Assembly (NCBI GenBank): GCA_026400305.1
Contig: JAPLPI010000170.1
Span: 1 to 10,681, forward strand
DNA length: 10,681 nt
Direction: 5' to 3'
Origin: Alphaproteobacteria bacterium
Lineage (GTDB): Bacteria > Pseudomonadota > Alphaproteobacteria > Micropepsales > Micropepsaceae
The position numbers and the translations under genes are program-made. The notes under the pieces are model-generated. The model was not told the DNA's origin. It saw nothing but the letters and a program-made list of their open reading frames with translations, and searched no databases. How positions within the stretch are numbered: position 1 is the stretch's first letter; every line of letters starts with the position of its first letter. Below, piece after piece: positions 1-7,094 of this stretch.

Positions 1-881
1 GCCCCGCGCGCCAGCAATGGCGCGACGAAACGGTAGAACTGAATGGTGTCGCCCAGGCCCTGTTCGGCATAGAGGAATACCGTCTTGCCCTTGATGTATT
101 CCGCGCCCGTCCACAAGGGCTGGGCATACGCTCGCGCCTCGATCGGTGGGCTGGCCTTCTTGCGGCTTTCATACAGCGGCAGGCCGCATTGGAAGTCGCC
201 CTGAAGCAGGGCGCAGAAACCCTTGTTCCGATGAGCCGGTATGAAATTCTCATCCAGTGCGACCGCGCGATCAAAGCTGGCCTTGGCTTCGTCCAGCCGC
301 AGCATGTCGCGCAGGATGTTGCCGCGATTATAGTGGGCCTCGACATATCCGGGCTTTGCCGCCAGCGCCGCATCCATCGCCACCAAGCTTTCCGAAAAAC
401 GCCCCATGCTCCACAGCGCCACCCCGCGATTGTTCAGCGCATCGGCATAGCCGGGAGCATCGGCCAGCGCCTGGTCGTAAGCCGCCAGGGCAAGGGCGAA
501 CTGGCCGGCTTCGCGTAGCGCGTTGCCACGACTGTTCTGGACTTCCGCCCGTGCCGCGCGCGCCGCCGGATAATCGGGCCGCGCCGCCAGCGCCCGGCCA
601 TAGGCCGCTAGCGCTTCCTCACTTCGCCCCAGCCCGCGCAGGATATTGGCATAGTTGAACAGGGCATCGGGCGCATCGGGCTTCTGGGCCAAGGCGCCGC
701 CGATCAGTTCCAGTGCTTCTTCGGGCGCCCCGGCCTGGGCCCTCAGAACCCCCAGCATATGGCGGGCAACAAAGCTGGTGGGGGCGCTTTCCAGAACCTC
801 GCGATACAGCCGCTCGGCCGCCGCCAGGTCGCCGCGCTTGTGGTTGCCAAGGGCTTCTTCATACAGGGCTTGGAGCGTCAT
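1..881 (-). CDS. TPR repeat protein with glycosyltransferase-like C-terminal part (partial, 3' end off window)
   Basis: Reading the minus strand from ATG at 881 gives 293 residues with no stop up to the window edge, so the C-terminus is missing. From about residue 3 to 235 the protein is a chain of roughly seven 34-residue tetratricopeptide repeats, with typical pieces such as NYANILRGLGRSEEALAAY and NNRGVALWSMGRFSESL. After the repeats comes LYAEQGLGDTIQF at residues 270-282. In many proteobacterial proteins this marks the start of a C-terminal domain resembling ADP-heptose/GT9-type glycosyltransferases. An AAGG lies about 6 bases before the ATG and supports this start. There is no signal peptide, so it is probably cytoplasmic. 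TPRs mediate protein-protein contact; the substrate is unknown. It is transcribed divergently from the MFS gene across a 103-base gap. The TPR call is firm; the enzymatic part is inferred from only about 25 visible residues. Confidence 0.85.
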   Translation of the reverse strand, partial: MTLQALYEEALGNHKRGDLAAAERLYREVLESAPTSFVARHMLGVLRAQAGAPEEALELIGGALAQKPDAPDALFNYANILRGLGRSEEALAAYGRALAARPDYPAARAARAEVQNSRGNALREAGQFALALAAYDQALADAPGYADALNNRGVALWSMGRFSESLVAMDAALAAKPGYVEAHYNRGNILRDMLRLDEAKASFDRAVALDENFIPAHRNKGFCALLQGDFQCGLPLYESRKKASPPIEARAYAQPLWTGAEYIKGKTVFLYAEQGLGDTIQFYRFVAPLLARG

Positions 882-984
882 CCGAGCCTTTATAGCGGGG
901 TCGAAAGACGGGTGAAATGGCCCGAAAACCCGCCAAACAAGCGCACTTGCGCCCGGCAAAGGTGGGGCCTAAACGGGATGGATC
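882..984. other. Divergent intergenic region with a short palindrome
   Basis: The 103-base gap between the TPR and MFS genes must hold both promoters. The only structured element is GCGCA-CT-TGCGC at 941-952, a perfect 12-base inverted repeat. On the minus strand a TATAAA at 889-894 lies so close to the TPR start that a transcript from it would be almost leaderless; no matching -35 was found. No firm promoter can be called on either strand. Confidence 0.35.
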
Positions 985-2439
985 ATGCCCGAATCCGGCG
1001 CGCCCAAGGCCAATTTCCGCACCATCGCCCTGATCGTGGGCGCGGCCATGTTCATGGAGCAGCTGGATGGCACGGTGCTGGCCACGGCCCTGCCCAGCAT
1101 GGCGCACGAACTGGGCGTTTCGGCGCCCAGCCTCTCCATCGCCCTGACCTCCTATTTGATCAGCCTGGCGATCTTCATCCCGGTGTCGGGACGCATCGCC
1201 GACCGCTTCGGCGCCCGCACCGTGTTCCGTACCGCCATCATCATCTTCCTCCTGGGGTCCATTTCCTGCGCCAACGCGCCCAATGTCACCTTCCTGGTGA
1301 TCGCGCGTTTCTTCGAAGGTGTGGGTGGCGCTTTGATGATGCCAGTGGGGCGCCTGGTGCTTATGCGCAATGTGGAAAAGCGCGACCTGATCCAGGCCAC
1401 CAGCTGGGTGCTGATCCCCGCCGTGGTCGGCCCCATCCTTGGGCCGCCGATCGGGGGCTTCTTTGTCACCTATCTGAACTGGCGCTGGATTTTCTATATA
1501 AACCTGCCCATCGGGATTTTGGGCATCGTGCTGGTCAGCATGTTCATCGCCAACACACGCGGCGATGTGCCCGAAAAGACCGACTATAAGGGCATCTTTC
1601 TCTCCAGCCTTTCGCTGGGATTGTTTTTGTTCGGCTTCGAACTCGTCAGCCATGAGGGCCTGCTGGCCGTTGCGCTGGGTTTCCTGGGCGTTGGCGGCCT
1701 GTGCGGCGGGCTATACATCCGCCATGCCCGCACCGCCAAGGACCCGATCCTGGACATTTCGCTGATGAAGCTTCCGACCTTCGGGACCTCGGTGATTGCC
1801 GGCGCCATCACACGCCTGACCCAGGGCGCGCATCCCTACCTGTTGCCGCTGATGATGCAGCTGGGCTTTGGCCTGTCCGCCGCCCAGTCCGGTCTGATGA
1901 CCCTCGCCACGGCGCTGGGCTCCATCGCCGCCAAGCCTGTCGCGCCGTTCCTGCTGCGCCGTTTCGGCTTCCGCGACACCTTGATGGTCAATGGATTCTT
2001 CGCCAGCGCCGGCTATGCGGTATGCGGGCTGTTTCGACCGGGGTGGCCGATGCCGGTGATGTTCCTGATCATGGTCTGCAGCGGCTTCTTCATGTCGCTC
2101 CAGTTCACCGGCTTCAACACCATCGCCTATGACGAGGTGAGCCAGCAGCGCATGGGCCCGGCCACCAGCTTCTACACCACCTTCCAGCAACTGATGCTGT
2201 CCATGGGCATCTGCGCCGGCGCCGCGGCTTTGCAGGGCGCGATGGTGCTGCGTGGCCATCATGCGCCGCAATTCCCCGATTTCACCGCCGCATTCTGGAC
2301 CGTGGCGGCGGTCTCGCTCACCGCCACCTTCTGGAACCGGCGCTTCAGCCATGAAGCCGGCACCGAGATCAGCGGCCATACCCCACGTACCTTCTCCACC
2401 CGCCAGGTGATCAAGGAGCCGCGCGGGCTCAATTCGTAA
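985..2439 (+). CDS. MFS transporter, DHA2 (14-TM drug:H+ antiporter) type
   Basis: The 484-residue protein is rich in hydrophobic segments and has the length of the 14-helix DHA2 (EmrB/QacA-type) family, which exports drugs or metabolites from the cytoplasm in exchange for protons. Visible motifs in order: [11 protein letters not shown] at residues 27-37 in helix 1 (DHA2 motif, with D28); motif [11 protein letters not shown] at 69-78 in the loop between helices 2 and 3; a motif-B-like RFFEGVGGA at 108-116 with R108; and motif [11 protein letters not shown] at 149-158, typical of antiporters. The start is the ATG at 985; the nearby ATG at 978 is in another frame. The SD before 985 is weak (GGGATGG). 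The aldo/keto reductase gene follows after 10 bases, so co-transcription is likely. The substrate cannot be deduced. No EmrA-like membrane fusion partner is visible, so export across only the inner membrane is a fair inference. Confidence 0.93.
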   Translation: MPESGAPKANFRTIALIVGAAMFMEQLDGTVLATALPSMAHELGVSAPSLSIALTSYLISLAIFIPVSGRIADRFGARTVFRTAIIIFLLGSISCANAPNVTFLVIARFFEGVGGALMMPVGRLVLMRNVEKRDLIQATSWVLIPAVVGPILGPPIGGFFVTYLNWRWIFYINLPIGILGIVLVSMFIANTRGDVPEKTDYKGIFLSSLSLGLFLFGFELVSHEGLLAVALGFLGVGGLCGGLYIRHARTAKDPILDISLMKLPTFGTSVIAGAITRLTQGAHPYLLPLMMQLGFGLSAAQSGLMTLATALGSIAAKPVAPFLLRRFGFRDTLMVNGFFASAGYAVCGLFRPGWPMPVMFLIMVCSGFFMSLQFTGFNTIAYDEVSQQRMGPATSFYTTFQQLMLSMGICAGAAALQGAMVLRGHHAPQFPDFTAAFWTVAAVSLTATFWNRRFSHEAGTEISGHTPRTFSTRQVIKEPRGLNS

Positions 2440-2449
2440 GAGGCTTGGC

Positions 2450-3292
2450 ATGACCAGCACATTCAAGATCGGTGGCGCAATCGAAGTGAACCGGCTGGCC
2501 TTCGGCGCCATGCAGGTCACCGGGCGCGGCGTATGGGGCCCGCCCAGGGACCGTGCTGAAGCGATCAGAGTGCTGAAGCGGTTGCCGGAGTTGGGTGTCG
2601 ATTTCATCGACACCGCCGATTCCTATGGCCCGGATGTATCCGAGCAGTTGATCCGCGCGGCGCTGCATCCCTACAAGGGCTTGTTGATCGCCACCAAGGC
2701 CGGCTTCACCCGCAGCGGTCCGGACATGTGGCACATCAACTGTCGCCCCGATCATTTGATCGCCAGCGCCAAAAAGAGTTTGCAACAACTCGGGCTGGAG
2801 CAGATCCCGCTGTGGCAGCTGCATCGCATCGATTCCTGCGTGCCGCGCGCCGAGCAGTTTGGTGCCGTGAAGCAGTTGCTGGACGATGGGCTCATCGCTC
2901 ATGCTGGCCTGTCGGAAGTCTCGGTGGCCGACATCAAGGCGGCGTCGGCGGTCTTTCCCGTTGCGACGGTGCAGAACAGCTACAATCTGGCCGACCGGCA
3001 CAGTGACGATGTGGTGGATTACTGCGCCTCAAACGGCATCGGGTTTATTCCCTATTACCCGCTGGGCGGCGATGGCGAGTTGACGCGGGCCGGCGGAACG
3101 CTGGACAAGCTGGCCAGGGCCAGGGGTGCGCGCCCTGGGCAGGTCGCCCTGGCCTGGCTGCTGAAGCGCAGCCCGACGATGCTGCCCATTCCCGGCACCT
3201 CCAAAGTGGCGCATCTGGAGGAGAATATGGGCGCCGCCGACCTGACCCTGACCGACGAAGAGTTTGCCGCGCTGGACCGCAAGCGCCGCTGA
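2450..3292 (+). CDS. Aldo/keto reductase
   Basis: A 280-residue TIM-barrel oxidoreductase that reduces aldehydes or ketones with NAD(P)H in the cytoplasm. The full catalytic tetrad of the family is visible: D54 in [11 protein letters not shown]59 in the same motif, K83 in LIATKAG and H125 in WQLHRID. Near the C-terminus, [14 protein letters not shown] (about residues 246-259) is the conserved nucleotide-phosphate binding stretch of the family. The length is slightly short (typical members are 280-340), with few extra loops. A GAGG at 2441-2444 lies just after the stop of the MFS gene, 5 to 6 bases before the ATG at 2450, which fixes the start. The 10-base spacing to the transporter gene suggests one operon, perhaps reduction and export of the same compound class. 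The substrate is unknown. Confidence 0.93.
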   Translation: MTSTFKIGGAIEVNRLAFGAMQVTGRGVWGPPRDRAEAIRVLKRLPELGVDFIDTADSYGPDVSEQLIRAALHPYKGLLIATKAGFTRSGPDMWHINCRPDHLIASAKKSLQQLGLEQIPLWQLHRIDSCVPRAEQFGAVKQLLDDGLIAHAGLSEVSVADIKAASAVFPVATVQNSYNLADRHSDDVVDYCASNGIGFIPYYPLGGDGELTRAGGTLDKLARARGARPGQVALAWLLKRSPTMLPIPGTSKVAHLEENMGAADLTLTDEEFAALDRKRR

Positions 3293-3325
3293 GCTATGCT
3301 TGCCCCAAAATAAAGGGGTAAGGAG

Positions 3326-5251
3326 ATGAAGCTCAGGATATTGCTGTTGGCCTGCGTGATCGCGTCACCCGCATCTGCTGCCGTCACCAAACTCACGCTC
3401 GAAAAATCCAGCCCCATGGCCGGCGGCTATGAGCTGCTGGAGGGTCATTTCAGCGGCGCGCTGGATCCGGCCAATGCGCACAACGCCGTGATCAATGACA
3501 TTAAGCTGGCGCCCAGGAACGCCGCCGGCAAAGTCGAATATTCCGCCACCTTCGCCATCGCCCGGCCCACGGGCGCGCTGTCGGGTGTGCTGGTGTACGA
3601 TGTGTCCAATCGCGGCCGGGGCGCGGCCGCCGCCATCGGCGGTGGTCATATCAACGTCCTAAGCGGCTGGCAGGGCGATCTGGACGACCGGCCCGGCGTT
3701 TTTCAGCGCATCGATCTGCCCGCCGCGCCGGTTAACGGCCCCGCCTATGTGCGGTTCATGGATGTCCCGGCGGGCACCACGACCATGCCGGTCAAGGGCG
3801 GGCCACAGGGCAATTATGGCGGGCGCACCTTCGAAGTGGCGACAGCGGACGGGGCAAAGCTCTATACCGGTGTTTCCGATGACCGGCCCCGCGAGCAGAA
3901 AGAAGTGCCGCATTCGGACTGGGCCTTTGCCGATTGTAGAAGCACGCCGTTCCCCGGAAAGCCGGACCTCACCAAATTGTGTGTCAAAGGAGGCTTTGAT
4001 CCCAAGCTGGCTTACACTCTCGCTTTCATGGCCAAGAATCCCAAGCTGTTCGCCATCGGTCTGGCGGCCACCCGTGATCTGGTTGCTTTCCTGCGTTACG
4101 ACGCCAGCAGCGCCAATCCGCTTGCGGGCAAGGTGCACTGGACCATCGGCCGCGGCGTCTCCCAGTCGGGCAATTATCTGCGCAGCTTTATCCATTTGGG
4201 ATTCAACGCAGGCGAGGACGGCCGCATCGTGTTTGACGGCCTCAATCCGATCGTCGGCCCGCGCATGCTTTCCATAAACTACCGTTTTGCCACGCCCGGC
4301 GGGCTGACCTGGCTTTACGAGACCGGGACCGAGGGTCCCAATTGGTGGAGCACGTACGACGACGTGGCGCGCGGGCAGGGTAAGCATAGCCTGCTCGACC
4401 GCTGCCTCAAGGACAGGACTTGCCCCAAAATCGCGGAGATCATGGGCTCGACCGAGTTCTGGGACTTGCGCGCCAGCCATGATTATGTCGGCACCGATGC
4501 ACGCGCCGACATTCCGCTACCGGCCAATGTGCGGCGCTATTACAATGCGGGGGCTCCCCACAACGGCGGCCGTGGCGGCTTCGATCACCTGACACCAGCC
4601 ACGCAAGCCTGTGTGCTTTCCTCCAACCCCAATCCGGCCTCCGACACCAATCGCGCCGTCTTCGCCGCCCTGGGGGATTGGGTGACCAAAGGCACGGATC
4701 CGCCGCCCAGCATCTATCCGACCCTAGCGTCCGGCGGGCTCATCACGCCAGCGGTCTATGACAAGGCTTTTCCAAAGATCGCGGGCGTTCCCCGCCCGGC
4801 CTATTCCCCCACCTATCAGTATGACCTGGGCAAGAGCTTTGATGATGTCGATCTGACGGGCGCCATCACTATGGTCCCACCGCGCATCCTCAAGGAAATA
4901 CCGCAACTGGTGCCGCGCGCCGATGCCGACGGCAATGAGTTGGACGGCATCCGCTCGCCGCTGATCACCGCGCCGCTCGGCACCTACGTCGGCTGGAATG
5001 TCTTTGCCGACGGGTTCCAGACGGGCCGGTTCTGCAACAATATCGGCGGTTACATTCCTTTTGCCGCCACCAAGGTCGAGCGCCTGGCCAAGGGCGATCC
5101 GCGCCCCTCACTGGAAGAGCGCTATTCCAGCCATGCGGCTTACGTCGCCAAGGTAAAAGCCCAGGCCGACAGTCTGGTAACCAAACGCTACATGCTGGCG
5201 GAAGATGCGGCGCGCATCATCAGGGACGCTGACGCCGCGAAGGCCCCATAA
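3326..5251 (+). CDS. Secreted alpha/beta-hydrolase domain protein (PF20091-like)
   Basis: The 641-residue product begins with a signal peptide, MKLRILLLACVIASPASA, with a likely cut after residue 18, so it is exported. The body resembles the large alpha/beta-hydrolase family often listed as Abhydrolase_10 (PF20091) in alphaproteobacteria and Acidobacteria. I recognise the YDVSNRGRG stretch, the RGVSQSGNYLR nucleophile-elbow region (residues 276-286, probable nucleophile S279) and the C-terminal FADGFQTGRFCNNIGGYIPF region. The elbow reads G-V-S-Q-S, not a canonical GxSxG. Cysteines such as those in DCRSTP, KLCVKGG and DRCLKDRTC could form disulfides after export. AAAGGGG at 3313-3318 is the likely SD, 7 bases before the ATG. 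The gene starts 33 bases after the reductase stop, so it may be read with the MFS-reductase pair or alone. It ends at a strong terminator. Ester hydrolysis is the family expectation; the natural substrate is unknown. Confidence 0.85.
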   Translation: MKLRILLLACVIASPASAAVTKLTLEKSSPMAGGYELLEGHFSGALDPANAHNAVINDIKLAPRNAAGKVEYSATFAIARPTGALSGVLVYDVSNRGRGAAAAIGGGHINVLSGWQGDLDDRPGVFQRIDLPAAPVNGPAYVRFMDVPAGTTTMPVKGGPQGNYGGRTFEVATADGAKLYTGVSDDRPREQKEVPHSDWAFADCRSTPFPGKPDLTKLCVKGGFDPKLAYTLAFMAKNPKLFAIGLAATRDLVAFLRYDASSANPLAGKVHWTIGRGVSQSGNYLRSFIHLGFNAGEDGRIVFDGLNPIVGPRMLSINYRFATPGGLTWLYETGTEGPNWWSTYDDVARGQGKHSLLDRCLKDRTCPKIAEIMGSTEFWDLRASHDYVGTDARADIPLPANVRRYYNAGAPHNGGRGGFDHLTPATQACVLSSNPNPASDTNRAVFAALGDWVTKGTDPPPSIYPTLASGGLITPAVYDKAFPKIAGVPRPAYSPTYQYDLGKSFDDVDLTGAITMVPPRILKEIPQLVPRADADGNELDGIRSPLITAPLGTYVGWNVFADGFQTGRFCNNIGGYIPFAATKVERLAKGDPRPSLEERYSSHAAYVAKVKAQADSLVTKRYMLAEDAARIIRDADAAKAP

Positions 5252-5253
5252 CA

Positions 5254-5282
5254 AAAAGGCCCGCTGAAACAGCGGGCCTTTT
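5254..5282. terminator. Bidirectional intrinsic terminator
   Basis: A 13-bp perfect stem (5254-5266 paired with 5270-5282) with an AAA loop. The core GGCCCGCTG / CAGCGGGCC is flanked by A4 on the left and T4 on the right, so each strand ends the stem in a T run. It begins 3 bases after the hydrolase stop and lies 20 bases beyond the stop of the convergent minus-strand gene, so it can end transcription of both. Confidence 0.93.
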
Positions 5283-5302
5283 ATTTTGGTGTCACGTAAG
5301 AA

Positions 5303-5989
5303 TTATTTCACGCCGACGCGCACATCTTCCAGGATGCGGCGGGCACGCGTCGTATTGAAGATGCCGCAGGAGCAGAAGCGGGCCATGGTCTCGGCCGCTT
5401 CCTTGGGGGTGCGGCGATTCTCTTTGACGAAGCTCATCATCTTCTGCGCCAGGTTGATGGACAGCATGCCGTGGCCGCACATGGTGGACAGCATGATGGC
5501 CTGCTTGCCCGGCGTGTTGTCGCCCACGTCCTCGAAGCCCAGCGAATAGGCCACGGAGTGGCGCGGAATGCCGGCGAACTTGCAGGCATTCTTGGCATTC
5601 TCAATCGAGGAGGAGATGTTGACCGACAGGCCCAGGTCTTCTTCCTTGATGCGCTTGACGAAGGCTTCGGCCTTGTCGCGGCTGTCGAACACCGCGGCCA
5701 TGGTGCCTGCCTTGCTCATGCCTTCCAGAACCTTCTTGAAGTTTGGCTTGTTGCGCTTGCCCCAGTGGCCAAAGATGCTCTTGCTCTTGGTCGGGCGCAG
5801 CGAGCCCCCATGCAGCGCGTCGCCCAGGCTGCAGGGGCTGTATTCCGCAGCAATCTGCATAAAGCGCTTCTGCGCGGCGAGGGCGTTGCCGCTCTGGCCA
5901 GCGGCCTTGGACTTGGCGGGCAGTGAAAAGACGATGTAGTCGTCGACGAAGCTTTCGGCCTTGCCGTAACGATGAAGGGTGTTGGTCAT
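5303..5989 (-). CDS. Uncharacterised Cys-containing protein, partner of the ferredoxin-headed protein
   Basis: I do not recognise this family. The 228-residue protein has no signal peptide and no membrane segment and is rich in lysine. It carries five cysteines (C53, C136, C171, C206, C208) in motif-like settings: SPCSLGDALHGG near residue 53, NACKFAG near 136, STMCGHGM near 171 and ARFCSCGIFN near 206. Such Cys-Gly and Cys-x-Cys clusters, with H173 beside C171, suggest metal or Fe-S binding; this is inference. Its ATG (5987-5989) overlaps the TGA of the upstream gene as ATGA, so the two are translationally coupled and probably made in similar amounts. The ferredoxin-headed protein encoded before it would be the obvious electron donor or complex partner. 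The gene ends next to the bidirectional terminator. The coding call is strong (long open frame, coupling, promoter upstream); function is unknown. Confidence 0.85.
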   Translation of the reverse strand: MTNTLHRYGKAESFVDDYIVFSLPAKSKAAGQSGNALAAQKRFMQIAAEYSPCSLGDALHGGSLRPTKSKSIFGHWGKRNKPNFKKVLEGMSKAGTMAAVFDSRDKAEAFVKRIKEEDLGLSVNISSSIENAKNACKFAGIPRHSVAYSLGFEDVGDNTPGKQAIMLSTMCGHGMLSINLAQKMMSFVKENRRTPKEAAETMARFCSCGIFNTTRARRILEDVRVGVK

Positions 5990-6843
5990 GCGGTCACCAT
6001 TTCCTTGGACTGCGCCACAGGAGCGGCGCCAGACAGATCGCGGATTACCTTGCGGCCCAGACCGATATTGGTCTTGGCACGCTGGGGGTTGTAGCCGAGT
6101 TTTTCCAGGATCGGCAGGACAATGTTTTCTTCGCCATCGGCGTCGCAGCGCACGCCCACGCCGATCACGACCTGGGTGTTGATGCGCTTTTCCACCGACC
6201 AGATGATGCGAATGATCTCTTCGGTGCGCGCCACGTCCACTTTGATTTCGATGATGGCGCTCATCACCTTTTCATTCAGGATGTCGGGACGGATATCGCC
6301 TGTCTCGACATTACTCATCAGAGTGGTGATGGGATTGTTCTTCTCGAATGACGCGCCGGCCTTAGCCAGTTCGCGGCTCATTTCCTGGAAGTCGCGGAAG
6401 CGGGCGCCGATGCCGGGGCGACCCAGCTCGATCGTGAAGCCGACCTGCCCGATGCCGACGCGGTCGGTGACGTCGTTGGTCTTCACTTCCTCTGTACCGC
6501 GGCCCGAAACGCCGGTGGATTCATGGGGCACGCGCGGGTCGGAGAAGGCGCGGCGCACCACGCGCGGCCATTCCAGCTGGTCGGGCTCGAAGGCGGTGGT
6601 GGGGCACACGTCAGGCTCAGGTTCGAAGCGAACGCGGAAGTTCGCCAGTGTCCGGCGCACTAAACGCACGGTCGACGGCGGCAGCACTTCCTTGCTCAGC
6701 CCGTTGTAGCAGGCATAGCACTCGACGCATTCGTCGCGGTTGATGGTGGCGCGCTTGAGCTCAGGATCTATATAGATCGCGCCCATAGGGCAGACATAGG
6801 TGCAGTTGCCGCAGGCGACGCACTTCTTAGGATTTATCTTCAT
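5986..6843 (-). CDS. 4Fe-4S ferredoxin-headed protein with unassigned C-terminal domain
   Basis: A 285-residue cytoplasmic protein. The N-terminus is a dicluster ferredoxin-like unit. Cluster I has C8, C11, C14 and C18-P19 in the perfect CxxCxxCxxxCP pattern. Cluster II has C39, C42 and C45, but the fourth position (residue 49) is Leu, inside YNGLSKE. A separate VCPTTAF with C80-P81 looks like the displaced fourth ligand after an insertion of about 31 residues. Residues from about 130 to 265 form a mixed alpha/beta region (for example VGFTIELGRPGIG, and IIEIKVDVARTEEI) that I cannot assign; C233 is its only cysteine. GGAAAG upstream serves as SD for the ATG at 6841-6843, and a good promoter lies at 6898-6926. 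It is first in an operon with the Cys-containing gene, with an ATGA overlap. Role inferred: electron transfer to, or cluster handling for, its partner. Confidence 0.88.
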   Translation of the reverse strand: MKINPKKCVACGNCTYVCPMGAIYIDPELKRATINRDECVECYACYNGLSKEVLPPSTVRLVRRTLANFRVRFEPEPDVCPTTAFEPDQLEWPRVVRRAFSDPRVPHESTGVSGRGTEEVKTNDVTDRVGIGQVGFTIELGRPGIGARFRDFQEMSRELAKAGASFEKNNPITTLMSNVETGDIRPDILNEKVMSAIIEIKVDVARTEEIIRIIWSVEKRINTQVVIGVGVRCDADGEENIVLPILEKLGYNPQRAKTNIGLGRKVIRDLSGAAPVAQSKEMVTA

Positions 6844-6868
6844 TGTATTACTTTCCAGGAAAAAACAT

Positions 6869-6884
6869 CACCGGACAGCCGGTG
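6869..6884 (-). promoter_or_regulatory. Leader hairpin followed by T6, possible attenuator
   Basis: On the minus strand, CACCGG-CTGT-CCGGTG forms a 6-bp stem with a 4-base loop. It is followed after 3 bases by a run of six T (6860-6865 on the plus strand is A-rich) and then by the SD of the ferredoxin gene. It sits in the short leader expected from the promoter at 6898-6926. The stem is short, so termination is uncertain; it could instead stabilise the mRNA or be chance. Confidence 0.4.
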
Positions 6885-6897
6885 GCCGCTTGCGCGG

Positions 6898-6926
6898 ATT
6901 AGAATGATTGCGGTTTTGTAGTTCAA
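6898..6926 (-). promoter_or_regulatory. Sigma70-like promoter of the ferredoxin operon
   Basis: On the minus strand, -35 TTGAAC (6921-6926) and -10 TCTAAT (6898-6903) are separated by exactly 17 bases. They match the consensus at 4 of 6 and 5 of 6 positions. Transcription would start near 6891, giving a leader of about 48 bases. The stretch is AT-rich against a GC-rich background. No start-site data are available. Confidence 0.6.
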
Positions 6927-6964
6927 GCCTTTTCCGTATTTTGATTTTTTAAATAGTGATTGGG

Positions 6965-6981
6965 TTGCGAGTTGCTCGCAA
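6965..6981. promoter_or_regulatory. Perfect 7-3-7 palindrome, candidate operator
   Basis: TTGCGAG-TTG-CTCGCAA is a perfect inverted repeat with 7-base arms, in the divergent region between the ferredoxin operon and the NHL gene. It lies upstream of the minus-strand -35 element and 114 bases before the NHL start. Its size and symmetry suit a dimeric regulator. A further half-like ATTGCG occurs at 6985-6990. No regulator gene is seen in the window. Confidence 0.4.
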
Positions 6982-7094
6982 AAAATTGCGCCGAAAAGAG
7001 GAAAATACTGTTTTATCGACAATGAAAATACCATCACGCGACTGCTTGGGGAAGTGCGGGCCGCTGCTATCGTGGCGCGATTGGGGAGACGTTC

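Noticed and set aside
889..894. TATAAA as the -10 box of a leaderless transcript for the TPR gene
   Set aside because: No acceptable -35 about 17 bases upstream, and an AAGG SD is present before the ATG.
859..1653. A 264-codon open frame on the minus strand opposite the MFS gene
   Set aside because: It is low-complexity His/Gln/Gly/Asp-rich, typical of antisense reading of GC-rich code, and lies opposite a clear 14-helix transporter.
3659..4480. A 273-codon open frame on the minus strand opposite the hydrolase gene
   Set aside because: No recognisable domain or SD; it is the mirror of a well supported exported hydrolase.
6927..7082. Plus-strand promoter for the NHL gene
   Set aside because: The AT-rich stretch offers several -10-like words (for example TAAATA, TACTGT) but none with a fair -35 at 16-18 bases.
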